NCBI GenBank assembly: GCA_905182545.1 | Contig: CAJJBY010000010.1 | Coordinates: 1 to 64,000 of the forward strand | Source: an uncultured Candidatus Puniceispirillum sp. | GTDB taxonomy: Bacteria > Pseudomonadota > Alphaproteobacteria > Puniceispirillales > Puniceispirillaceae | Direction: 5' to 3' | Length of the DNA: 64,000 bases | Shown: piece by piece, positions 54,616-62,884 of the stretch | Layout of the letters: every line of letters starts with the position of its first letter | Numbering within the stretch: position 1 is the stretch's first letter | Notes under the pieces: generated by a model | Databases searched by the model: none | What the model was told of the DNA's origin: nothing | What the model saw: only the letters and a program-made list of their open reading frames with translations | Position numbers and translations under genes: made by a program

Positions 54616-55731
54616 ATGAGCGAATCAGGGCTAAACATGTCGAGCCGTATCCGGCGCACCCCTTATACTGACAAGGTTGAACAGCATGGTGTTCGCGGGT
54701 TCAGTGTGGTCAATCATATGCTGTTGCCAAAGGCCTTTGCAGCTTCGGTTGAAGAGGATTACTGGCATCTTCGCCAAGATGTTCAAATCTGGGATGTTGC
54801 CTGCCAAAGGCAGGTTGAAATTTCGGGGCCTGATGCGACACATTTGATTCAGTTAATGACGCCGCGCGACCTTCGCCAAGCGCGTGTTGGGCAAGGGCTT
54901 TATGTCCCGCTGATCGACGAGCATGCTGGCATCGTGAATGATCCGGTGCTGTTGAAACTGGCTGAAGACCGTTTTTGGCTGTCGATTGCCGACTCGGATG
55001 TTCTGCTGTGGGCAAAGGGGCTGGCGGTGGGCGCAGGTCTTGATGTGATTGTCAATGAAGCTGATGTCGCGCCACTTGCCGTTCAAGGGCCAAAGGCCGA
55101 CCAGTTAATGGCTAGTCTGGTTGGGGATCAGATACAGCAATTGCCCTATTTTGGGTTTGCCATGTTTGACCTTCTTGGCACAAGCCAACTGATTGCGCGA
55201 TCAGGTTACAGCAAGCAGGGCGGTTTTGAAATTTACCTTGCTGGCGGCGAAATGGGGTCTGACCTTTGGGATCTTATCTGGGATGCTGGTCAGCCCTATA
55301 ATATTAAGCCCGGCTGTCCAAATCTGATCGAGCGTATCGAAGGCGGGCTGATGTCTTACGGCAATGAATTCACCCTTGCCAATAATCCACTGGAATGCGG
55401 CTTTGACCGTTTGTGCCATCTTGGTGACGAAATCAATTATATTGGCCGTGCCGCGCTTCGCCAGATTGCCGCTGACGGGCCGGTTCAAGCCATTCGCGGA
55501 ATCCGCTTTGGCGGTGATAAGGCACCGCCATGTGGCAAACCATTTCCAGTAACCGATCTGCATGGCGTGCCGGTTGGGCAGATTACATCTGGAATCTATT
55601 CCCCGCGTTTGAACTGCAATATTGGCATATCGATGATCAATAAAACCCATTGGGACTATGACACCGCCCTGCTGGTTCATACGCCCGATGGCTTGGTGCG
55701 CGATGCCGTGGTTTCCAAATTGCCTTTTTGA
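54616..55731 (+). CDS. dmdA: DmdA-family THF-dependent demethylase (DMSP demethylase or close relative)
   Basis: The 371-aa GcvT-fold product shares many blocks with SAR11-type DmdA as I recall it: NHMLLPKAF, VQIWDVACQRQVEISG, LMTPRDL, SIADSDV, ARSGYSKQGGFEIYL, PGCPNLIERIEGGLMSYGNE, NPLECGFDR. Plain glycine-cleavage T proteins do not share these. DmdA moves a methyl of dimethylsulfoniopropionate to tetrahydrofolate, leaving methylmercaptopropionate. The motif RSGYSKQGG has Tyr where I recall Trp, so a different methylated substrate is possible. ATG follows GAGG. Last gene of the operon. Confidence 0.75.
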   Translation: MSESGLNMSSRIRRTPYTDKVEQHGVRGFSVVNHMLLPKAFAASVEEDYWHLRQDVQIWDVACQRQVEISGPDATHLIQLMTPRDLRQARVGQGLYVPLIDEHAGIVNDPVLLKLAEDRFWLSIADSDVLLWAKGLAVGAGLDVIVNEADVAPLAVQGPKADQLMASLVGDQIQQLPYFGFAMFDLLGTSQLIARSGYSKQGGFEIYLAGGEMGSDLWDLIWDAGQPYNIKPGCPNLIERIEGGLMSYGNEFTLANNPLECGFDRLCHLGDEINYIGRAALRQIAADGPVQAIRGIRFGGDKAPPCGKPFPVTDLHGVPVGQITSGIYSPRLNCNIGISMINKTHWDYDTALLVHTPDGLVRDAVVSKLPF

Positions 55732-55910
55732 TCATGGCTGTGGCCAACCCTGTTTTCTAAGTGACAAGGGGTCTTTGTGCAAAAGCGTGGCCGTTTGAGG
55801 CCTCACATTGCTGCCGCTATTCATAGATTTTGTCGATTGGCAAAGCCATCATCTACCCTGTTGACCTTCCCCTTGGGGGAAGATCTATGTTTCGGCAATA
55901 GGAGAGATTT

Positions 55911-56357
55911 ATGGCTATCACAATCGACAGTTTAAACATCCATTGGCAGTGCAAACATACATGGAAGCGCGCAAGCTATAACACCAGCTGGTGTTTGCTT
56001 GGCTGTTCGATTGGTGATCTGGGAACAATATTTTACTTTCAAACCATGGGCATTGACTGGCCGGTTCTATGGATCATGTCGCTTGCCATTATGAATGGTC
56101 TTTTGACTTCGATTATTTTGGAAACAATCATTCTGGCGCGCCAGATGGCGTTCAAAATCGCATTGAAGACGGCGTTTGGCATGTCCTTGATTTCGATGAT
56201 TTCAATGGAAGCGGCGATGAATCTTACCGACTTTATGCTCACAGGCGGGGCCTTGCTCACTTGGTGGGCCGTGCCGCTTATGCTTGTTGCCGGTTTTATC
56301 ACGCCGTTGCCTTATAATTACTGGCGCCTGAAGGCATTGGGCAAAGGCTGTCATTAA
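55911..56357 (+). CDS. DUF4396 membrane protein
   Basis: The 148-aa product begins with a soluble Cys/His/Trp-rich stretch (HWQCKHTWKRASYNTSWCLLG) and has four membrane helices, the first being about residues 31-50. This pattern is that of the DUF4396 family, whose members often lie near copper or heme genes; its Cys/His could bind metal. The ATG follows AGGAGAG. It precedes two cytochrome genes on the same strand. Confidence 0.75.
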   Translation: MAITIDSLNIHWQCKHTWKRASYNTSWCLLGCSIGDLGTIFYFQTMGIDWPVLWIMSLAIMNGLLTSIILETIILARQMAFKIALKTAFGMSLISMISMEAAMNLTDFMLTGGALLTWWAVPLMLVAGFITPLPYNYWRLKALGKGCH

Positions 56358-56417
56358 AATCACCGCATTTCGATTATGGCCTTTCACTACAGATCATCAG
56401 AAGGACACCCCCTTAAC

Positions 56418-56864
56418 ATGACTTTACGCAAAACCACCCTTGTCACAGCCCTCACTCTTTCATGCGGTTTTTCCGTGCTTGCCTATGCGCATAGCGGTGC
56501 CACCGGCATTGTCAAAGAACGGATGGATTTCTTCACGCAAAATAAAGACAATCTTAAAGCCATCAAGACGCATTTTCGGAATGGTGATCTTGATGCGATT
56601 GTTCCACTTGCTAAGCAAATTCGTGATTGGGCGGAAAAGATGCCAGCCTATTTTCCAGCGGGAAGCGATGGCAAACCATCCGAAGCATCACCACAAATAT
56701 GGTCGGATTTTTCTGGATTTGAGCGTGCCGCTGATGCCAATTATCAAGCCGCTAATCAATTGGTGCTTGCCGCCAAAGCGGGTGATTCCGAGGCCGCGAT
56801 AAACGCGTTTAAAGCCACCGCCACGACCTGCAAAAGCTGTCACAAATCATATAGATTGGATTAA
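56418..56864 (+). CDS. Cytochrome c' (class II cytochrome c)
   Basis: The 148-aa product has a signal peptide (about 1-22, cleavage near AYA-HS), a four-helix-bundle pattern and a single C-terminal heme motif CKSCH (about 139-143), the order typical of cytochrome c'. These proteins bind NO and may protect cells against nitrosative stress or carry electrons. ATG 56418 follows AAGGA. A second cytochrome gene follows within 5 bp. Confidence 0.9.
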   Translation: MTLRKTTLVTALTLSCGFSVLAYAHSGATGIVKERMDFFTQNKDNLKAIKTHFRNGDLDAIVPLAKQIRDWAEKMPAYFPAGSDGKPSEASPQIWSDFSGFERAADANYQAANQLVLAAKAGDSEAAINAFKATATTCKSCHKSYRLD

Positions 56865-56868
56865 TGCG

Positions 56869-57354
56869 ATGCGCAAAACCACCCTTGCCTATTTATGTCT
56901 GGCGCTGGCGCTTGCCACCCCAATGCCAAGCATTGCCGATGATCTTGTTGAATTGCGCCCCGATGACCCAGTCTATGTAAAGCTTGGGCAAAAAGTCTAT
57001 ATGGATCAATGCGCAAGCTGTCATGGGGTAAATCTTGAAGGGCAAGCTGGCTGGCGCAATAAGATGGTTGATGGCATGCGGCTCGCCCCGCCACATGATA
57101 AATCAGGCCACACATGGCATCATCCAGATGTGTTGCTTTACAAGTTAACCAAATATGGATTTACCGCGATGATTGGCAGTGACTATAAGGTCAGCATGCC
57201 AATTTATGATAATGTGTTAAAAGACGAAGAAATCATCGCAGCCCTGTCTTATATCAAATCGACATGGCCAGATGATGTCAGGCAAATCCACGATAAAATC
57301 AATGCTGATTACAAGCTGAACAACGCCATGGAAAACAAGAAAAGCAGCTCTTAA
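56869..57354 (+). CDS. Periplasmic class I cytochrome c
   Basis: The 161-aa product has a signal peptide (about 1-23) and heme motif CASCHG (48-53) followed by NLEGQAGWRNK. The candidate axial Met is MIGSDYKVSMPIYDN; the C-terminal helix contains EEIIAALSYIKSTWP. It resembles small mono-heme cytochromes that receive electrons from periplasmic dehydrogenases. It is in one unit with cytochrome c'. Confidence 0.88.
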   Translation: MRKTTLAYLCLALALATPMPSIADDLVELRPDDPVYVKLGQKVYMDQCASCHGVNLEGQAGWRNKMVDGMRLAPPHDKSGHTWHHPDVLLYKLTKYGFTAMIGSDYKVSMPIYDNVLKDEEIIAALSYIKSTWPDDVRQIHDKINADYKLNNAMENKKSSS

Positions 57355-57701
57355 TCTGTCAGATCGTCGCGGACGCCAGCGCTAGCCGTCTTAATTTTTG
57401 ACCAGCAAGACACTGATTTCCGCATCAACCATCCCATGATGATGCTGGTGATCCATTTTTCGTAAAGCGCTGGTGATAATCTTGTCACCGGTTCATAATC
57501 AAGCTTGTTATAATAAGCAAAAACTTCAATTTGCAGGTCATTTATTTGCCGTTCGGCAAGCAGATCCTTGATTTCATAGCTGGTTCGGTTGCGAAACCAG
57601 CGTTCAAATCTTTTGTTTAATTTCCGCTCAATCCAATACATATGATTTGATCGGTAATCGGCCTCGATCACCTCGAGCAATGCATGATCACCGGCTGTCA
57701 T
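57351..57701 (-). CDS. Hypothetical 116-aa protein
   Basis: I do not recognise the family. The product is helical, rich in Arg, Tyr and Glu, with IERKLNKRFERWFRNRTSYE and then a stretch ending in LMRKSVSCWSK. It is convergent with the cytochrome gene, overlapping by 4 bp. Confidence 0.5.
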   Translation of the reverse strand: MTAGDHALLEVIEADYRSNHMYWIERKLNKRFERWFRNRTSYEIKDLLAERQINDLQIEVFAYYNKLDYEPVTRLSPALYEKWITSIIMGWLMRKSVSCWSKIKTASAGVRDDLTD

Positions 57702-57815
57702 AGATTAATCGCTCCAGTTGCTGTAGGCAGGGGCTACCCCCTTATTGTGAAAACGGCCCACCAGATATAATGTGATGATCGCAAATGCCAAACCGCACCC
57801 GAAAAATCAAACATC

Positions 57816-58259
57816 ATGAATGAAACCGGCGCGCTTTTTGGCCTGTTTCTCTCAGCTTTTCTTGCCGCCACAATTTTACCGGCGCAATCCGAGCTTGGCC
57901 TTGGATATTTGGTGATTACATCAAAATATTCAATGGGGCTGTTGATCCTGTTTGCCAGTCTTGGCAACACGCTTGGCGCGATCATCAATTGGGTCATTGG
58001 GCGCAGCATTGCATCATCGGTTATGCGAATGGAAAAAATAAAGGCATCACCGCGCTACCAGTCGATTACCCGCTGGTATCAGAAATTTGGACGCTGGACG
58101 CTTTTGCTTAGCTGGGTGCCAATCATTGGCGATCCGATCACCGTGATGGCCGGCATTTTTAAAGAACCTCTGAAAAACTTTGTTTTGATTGTGGCGCTAG
58201 CAAAAACCACCCGCTATGTGGTGATTGCGCTTTTTGCTGAAAAATTTGCTTTTGGATAG
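57816..58259 (+). CDS. YqaA-family (VTT/SNARE-associated) membrane protein
   Basis: The 147-aa product has three to four helices and the YqaA pattern: LSAFLAATILPAQSELGLGY, LFASLGNTLGAIINWVIGR, RWYQKFGRWTLLLSWVPIIG followed by DPITVMAGI. Related DedA/VTT proteins are membrane lipid scramblases or transporters. It is probably a single gene; the GST gene follows after 84 bp. Confidence 0.87.
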   Translation: MNETGALFGLFLSAFLAATILPAQSELGLGYLVITSKYSMGLLILFASLGNTLGAIINWVIGRSIASSVMRMEKIKASPRYQSITRWYQKFGRWTLLLSWVPIIGDPITVMAGIFKEPLKNFVLIVALAKTTRYVVIALFAEKFAFG

Positions 58260-58343
58260 GCGCCACAGACCGCTATGGTTTGACTCGTTACTTTTCCCAG
58301 TTAAAAACACCGTCACCATAAGAATGCAAAAAGGAATGGATGC

Positions 58344-58973
58344 ATGATTGATTTTTATACATGGACAACCCCGAATGGCCGTAAAGTATCGATCCTTCTC
58401 GAAGAGCTTGGCGTCGATTACGAAGTGCATCCCATCAATATCACCCAAGGCGATCAAAATAGCCCTGCATTTTTGAAAATCAGCCCAAATAACAAAATCC
58501 CAGCCATCATCGACCGTGACAATGGTATGAGTTTGATGGAATCAGGCGCTATTCTTGTCTATTTAGCTGAAAAATATGGGAAATTTCTGCCAAAAGACAG
58601 CGCCGGACGCGCCGAGGTCAATGAATGGCTGATGTGGCAAATGGGCGGGTTTGGACCGATTCTTGGTCAGGCACATCATTTCCTGCATTTCAATCCGGGC
58701 AAATCAGATTATGCCGAAGAACGCTTTCGCAGCGAAGTGGCACGGCTTTATAGTGTCCTTGATCAGCGGCTTGAAGGGCGCAATTATATTTGTGATGATT
58801 ATTCGATTGCCGATATGGCCTGCTGGCCATGGGTATCGCGCTATGAATGGCAACAGGTCAATCTTGCCGATTATCCAAATGTTCGATCATGGTATCAACG
58901 CCTTCTGGCACGCGATACGGTGCAAAAAGGTTATCAAGTGCCAAAACATATGGGCGAAATCCCACAAGGCTGA
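58344..58973 (+). CDS. Glutathione S-transferase (YfcG/Ure2p-like)
   Basis: The 209-aa product has the thioredoxin-like N-domain (YTWTTPNGRKVSILLEELG, NNKIPAIIDRD, SLMESGAILVYLAEKYG) and an all-helical C-domain (YICDDYSIADMACWPWV). TTPNGRKV is characteristic of the YfcG/Nu group, which acts as disulfide-bond reductase with glutathione. GGA precedes the ATG. Confidence 0.9.
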   Translation: MIDFYTWTTPNGRKVSILLEELGVDYEVHPINITQGDQNSPAFLKISPNNKIPAIIDRDNGMSLMESGAILVYLAEKYGKFLPKDSAGRAEVNEWLMWQMGGFGPILGQAHHFLHFNPGKSDYAEERFRSEVARLYSVLDQRLEGRNYICDDYSIADMACWPWVSRYEWQQVNLADYPNVRSWYQRLLARDTVQKGYQVPKHMGEIPQG

Positions 58974-59120
58974 TCCAGATTTTTTCAACCATCGGCTGTC
59001 CTACCCATGAGCCGGATGGGGCGGCCATTACCGTCTATAATATTTAAGGCGCTATTTGTCTCATGCTAGCCTTTGGTCACTTGGCAATAAAAAACCATCT
59101 GGTGACTGAGGGGAAGCAAG

Positions 59121-59429
59121 ATGAAACTTACAATTACTGCGCTCAGTCCCGATTATTTTGGCGTCACTGTGAATAGCCAAGAATTGCACAAGACCAAACA
59201 GTCCATTTTCAAAGTAAATATGTCCGATGCCGATCTTCACCAGCTAACCGAAAGCCGTGTCGACAAAGATCATCTAATTGAATTCGCCTATATCTTTTTG
59301 CTGGACCACGAACTTGTTGGTGCAATTCAATCTGCTGTCAACATTCAAACCATCAGCCATTATTTTCCTGAATTTCCCGAAACGGTGAAAAGCTGGATTG
59401 ATGAAATGCCAAATAGCGATTTTGAATAA
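59121..59429 (+). CDS. Hypothetical 102-aa protein
   Basis: The small acidic protein begins MKLTITALSPDYFGVTVN and ends with a helical segment ISHYFPEFPETVKSWI. No known domain is recognised. A clear ribosome site GAGGGGAAG precedes the ATG, so it is very likely translated. A prior 147-bp gap suggests its own promoter. Confidence 0.6.
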   Translation: MKLTITALSPDYFGVTVNSQELHKTKQSIFKVNMSDADLHQLTESRVDKDHLIEFAYIFLLDHELVGAIQSAVNIQTISHYFPEFPETVKSWIDEMPNSDFE

Positions 59430-60007
59430 GCGCATATCGCATGTCTACTGCCAAAATCAGTAGGTGCTGCCTTGCCATCATAAATCATCCACACCAGTCT
59501 GGACCGGTAAAAAGGCGAAAAATATGGCATGAAATTTGCAAGGGTCCTCCCAAGGTTAAACCCCTAATTCGTGCAAAGTATCCCAAAAAGAGAATTTGCC
59601 GCGAACTAGCAGTGGTTTGGACCTCCGATGAGAACCCTCATCAGCCTTAACGGTTGGTGGGGGTTTTTCTTTAGGCGAAATATACAAATTCCAGCATTTA
59701 TCACCATTTCGATGGCCGTCTTCGTGACGGCGCGTTATGTGGCGATCCTGTCCTATGTCGAACAGCCGGATGTGTTGGAAACGCCCAAACGCGTCAAACA
59801 CCTTTATGGTCATGTTTTCCCAATCCATCTCAAACGCGCCAGTTTGCGGGGTGCGTCCTATCTTGATTAGAAAAACGCCGCACAATTGACAGAATTTGTC
59901 ATCTAACGCAGACTTTCAGGACAATCGGCTTGCTGCATAACATCAGCATCGCAGCCTATAGATCAACCCGTCATGACAATGACAAAGGGGAAAGTTAGAG
60001 GCAAATT
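59430..60007. other. Intergenic region without a confident gene; holds a hairpin
   Basis: Overlapping frames exist on both strands (59628-59870 plus, 59556-59885 minus), neither with a recognised domain or good ribosome site. AACCCTCATCAGCC (59632-59645) can fold onto GGTTGGTGGGGGTT (59651-59664) with several G-U pairs, followed by TTTCTTT, a terminator-like element for the plus strand. The region may hold remnants of an inserted sequence; I cannot show this. Confidence 0.35.
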
Positions 60008-60430
60008 ATGACACCATTTATTGCAAAATTGATTGAACGAAGCTGTGTCACAACACATGCCGATTGTCCGCTTGATGATTTGATCACAATTCTTGCCAAA
60101 CGCCGCATTGGCACTGTGGTGGTGGTTGATCGTGATCATCAGGTTATTGGCATCGTCTCGGAACGCGACATCATTCAGCATTTATCAACCGGCTGCACAA
60201 CAGCTGATACCTTCACCAAAAATATTATGACAAGCAAGGTGATCACAGTTGAAACTAACGTCACATCAGCGCAGCTTATGCAGTTGATGACCGAGCGTCG
60301 CATCCGTCATGTGCCAATCACCCGTGACGGCAAGCTTGTTGGCATTGTGTCGATTGGCGATGTCGTCAAACGGCTTTTGGAAAAATATGAACAAGAAGCC
60401 GAATTGATCAAACAATTCATCAATTCATAG
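60008..60430 (+). CDS. CBS-domain pair protein
   Basis: The 140-aa product consists of two CBS domains (about 8-60 and 72-130) with RRIGTVVVVDRDHQVIGIVS followed by ERDI, and RRIRHVPITRDGKLVGIVSI followed by GDVV. Such stand-alone pairs bind adenine nucleotides and act as energy or redox sensors, often on unknown partners. A GAGG-type site precedes the ATG. It is convergent with the LysE gene. Confidence 0.92.
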   Translation: MTPFIAKLIERSCVTTHADCPLDDLITILAKRRIGTVVVVDRDHQVIGIVSERDIIQHLSTGCTTADTFTKNIMTSKVITVETNVTSAQLMQLMTERRIRHVPITRDGKLVGIVSIGDVVKRLLEKYEQEAELIKQFINS

Positions 60431-60459
60431 CCAGCAAATGAGCATGGATTTTGGCTTCA

Positions 60460-61080
60460 TCAGCTTATGAAAATAAATCCGCCAACACAGATCAGAACAA
60501 CACCGGTAATGCGGTTAATGCGCTTGCGCAAAATTGGCGAATTAAGCATTTTTGACATATGATCAAACATCAGCGCCAACACCAAATTGCCAAGAAATGG
60601 CACCAAGGCTGATAGCCCACCAATAACAGCAATATCAATTGGCTGTAATGCCGCTACGGTAAAAAAACCCGGCAAAATACCCATATAAAATAAAATGGCT
60701 TTTGGATTACCCAGAATAACAAAAATGCCTGCAAACAGCCCAGCCAACATTCCCGGACGGGTTATTTGATAAGGAAGAACTATCGTTTCTATCCCTGACC
60801 GCAAGAGACTGACCCCCATTGCAAAAAACACAAATACCGCCACATATTTCATCCAGAAAACCAAATCAGCATGAAAGCTAGCCACCTGATTCAGCGTCAA
60901 AAGCGCCGCAACGGCCCAGGCAAAATCACCAAATGCAACCCCAAGCGCCAATGGCCAAGCGCCAGCAAATCCGCCCTTCAGACCGCGCGCAAGCATTGCC
61001 ACCCACACCGGTCCGGGCGTCAGAAACAGCAAAAACAGCGCGGCACTATAAAGCCCTATTTCACTAGCGGTTATTGTCAC
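60460..61080 (-). CDS. LysE/RhtB-family amino acid exporter
   Basis: The 206-aa, six-helix membrane protein shows the LysE start ALFLLFLTPGPVWVAMLARG, GLKGGFAGAWPLALGVAFGD and GNPKAILFYMGILPGFF. Family members export amino acids such as threonine, homoserine or lysine. It is a single gene. Confidence 0.92.
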   Translation of the reverse strand: MTITASEIGLYSAALFLLFLTPGPVWVAMLARGLKGGFAGAWPLALGVAFGDFAWAVAALLTLNQVASFHADLVFWMKYVAVFVFFAMGVSLLRSGIETIVLPYQITRPGMLAGLFAGIFVILGNPKAILFYMGILPGFFTVAALQPIDIAVIGGLSALVPFLGNLVLALMFDHMSKMLNSPILRKRINRITGVVLICVGGFIFIS

Positions 61081-61213
61081 TGAATTGACAGCCTTTTCTC
61101 GAAAAAATATGGCAAGTGGTAAATCGGGTCAGATCTCTTATTCCAACAGCTTTTGTTCCCATGGCATTTGGGAGAGGAGGAGTCAAAAATCAATCATCGG
61201 ATTTGGGTAATAT

Positions 61214-61402
61214 CTAGACGTCATCGCAACGGCGTTTGCCACTATGGCGGTTGTCACTATGCCGTCTCTCATTATGGCGCTTTTCGAATTGTTTTTTCAT
61301 ATAACCAACAAGATGAAAAGCCACCATGGTAATCAGAAAATAAGAGGCAAATTGATCAACAAGATGGTCGGTTAACGGCTGTTCGGACTCGTCCTCACCC
61401 AT
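61214..61402 (-). CDS. 62-aa membrane protein with a His/Arg repeat tail
   Basis: The product has an acidic N-terminus, one membrane helix (about 18-36, FASYFLITMVAFHLVGYM) and a C-terminal tail made of three pentapeptides (KRHNE, RRHSD, NRHSG) encoded by 15-bp repeats at 61240-61284. AGGA lies 8 nt before the ATG. The family is unknown; the basic tail could bind nucleic acid or acidic lipid at the membrane face. Confidence 0.45.
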   Translation of the reverse strand: MGEDESEQPLTDHLVDQFASYFLITMVAFHLVGYMKKQFEKRHNERRHSDNRHSGKRRCDDV

Positions 61403-61650
61403 GGTTTATCCTGTTATCTCTTATATCAATCCAACGATTTCACTTTAGCCGGACTGCTATGGCAATTACCATGAAAACCCGCATCGTGAATGGGAAAACA
61501 TGCCAGCAACGCCAAGCGTCAATTTCATCATGCGATTATCAATCATTGATCAAGATGCTTGCACCACGTCAAAAGTCAGGCCAAGCTTCATTACGAGAGT
61601 TGTTTGTTTTATTTTTATATTTTGGCGCTGTATCAGTTCCGTAAAACAGG

Positions 61651-62874
61651 ATGCCTATGATGATTGACAGTTTGACCCGCCCGTTTCGTGCCAAGGCTGT
61701 AGATGATATCTATATCAATATCAGCCATTTTCTTGATCATTTTATCATGCTTATTTTTGCCAAGGCCGCCTATGATGCTGGTCGTCATTTCGGGTTTAGC
61801 TATGATGAAATCATCGTTTATGGCGCTGTTGGATTTTTGCTATTTGGCGGCATGGCCCCAATTGCCGCCCAACTTGCCGACCGGTTCTCACGCTCATTAT
61901 TGATGGTGATCTTTCATTTCGGCATTGGCCTTGGCGCCATTTTGGCAGGACTATCACAAAATATCTATCATCTTACCGCTGCCATTGGCGTGATTGGTAT
62001 TTTTGCCGCGATCTATCACCCTGTTGGCATTCCAATGCTTGTTAAAAGCAATAAAAAGATTGGTTACCGGCTTGGGGTAAATGGCGTGTTTGGCAATATG
62101 GGGGTAGCCGCCGCGCCGTTAATTACCGGATTATTGCTGACCGTTGGCGATTGGCGGATATGTTTTATCCTGCCTGGATTATTTTGTTTCGCCTATGGCG
62201 TGGCGTTTGCCAAATCTCTGAAACTTGATAAAGATGGCCCCGCAAGGCCGCGAAGCAGTGCGGCTGATTCCTTTGCCCCAAATTGGAAACGCGCCTTGGC
62301 GGCGTTAGCATTATCAACAGCTAGTGGCGGCTTTATCTTTGGCGCGATGACCTTTGTCGTGCCGCGCTATTTTGAAATTTCAATGACCAATCTTTCAACA
62401 TCGGTTGCCATTACCGGCCTTTTGGCGTCAATAGTTTATGCGGTTGCGTCATTTTCACAAATTGCAGTTGGCTGGTTGATTGACCGCTATTCGGCGAAAA
62501 ATATTTTATTCGTAATGGCTGTTGGGCAGGTTTTATTCATCTATCTTGCAGCGCAATTTAATGATCTGGCGCTGTTTGTGGCAATGCTTTTGGCAATGAG
62601 TTTTGTTTTTGGTCAAATCCCGATCACGGATGCAATCTTGTCGCGCTATGTCCCCGATGCGTGGCGCGGCCGTGTTTTCAGTGTAAAATTTTTGCTGAAT
62701 CTATCAATTGGCGCTAGCGTTTTGCCGGTTTGCGGATTGATCCTGCAAGCTGACTTTGCCATGACAACCCTGTTCAGCCTGATGAGCGTTGTTGCCATTT
62801 TGATTGTTCTGGCAGCGGTTATTCTGCCACAACAGCAAAGCGATCAACGGCTTGATCACGCGGCTGCCGAATAG
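61651..62874 (+). CDS. MFS transporter
   Basis: The 407-aa, twelve-helix product shows typical loop motifs: PIAAQLADRFSRSLL between helices 2 and 3, and AVGWLIDRYSAKNILF in the second half. HPVGIPMLVKSNKKIG near the middle of the first half is seen in fosmidomycin-resistance-like and related efflux carriers. The substrate is unknown. The 248 bp before it hold no gene I trust. Confidence 0.88.
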   Translation: MPMMIDSLTRPFRAKAVDDIYINISHFLDHFIMLIFAKAAYDAGRHFGFSYDEIIVYGAVGFLLFGGMAPIAAQLADRFSRSLLMVIFHFGIGLGAILAGLSQNIYHLTAAIGVIGIFAAIYHPVGIPMLVKSNKKIGYRLGVNGVFGNMGVAAAPLITGLLLTVGDWRICFILPGLFCFAYGVAFAKSLKLDKDGPARPRSSAADSFAPNWKRALAALALSTASGGFIFGAMTFVVPRYFEISMTNLSTSVAITGLLASIVYAVASFSQIAVGWLIDRYSAKNILFVMAVGQVLFIYLAAQFNDLALFVAMLLAMSFVFGQIPITDAILSRYVPDAWRGRVFSVKFLLNLSIGASVLPVCGLILQADFAMTTLFSLMSVVAILIVLAAVILPQQQSDQRLDHAAAE

Positions 62875-62884
62875 GCAAATGACC

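Noticed and set aside
59556-59885. 109-codon minus-strand gene
   Set aside because: No ribosome site or recognised domain was found, and an equally open plus-strand frame covers the same DNA.
61459-61644. 61-codon plus-strand frame before the MFS gene
   Set aside because: Its composition is not protein-like, it has no ribosome site, and it ends just before the true MFS start.
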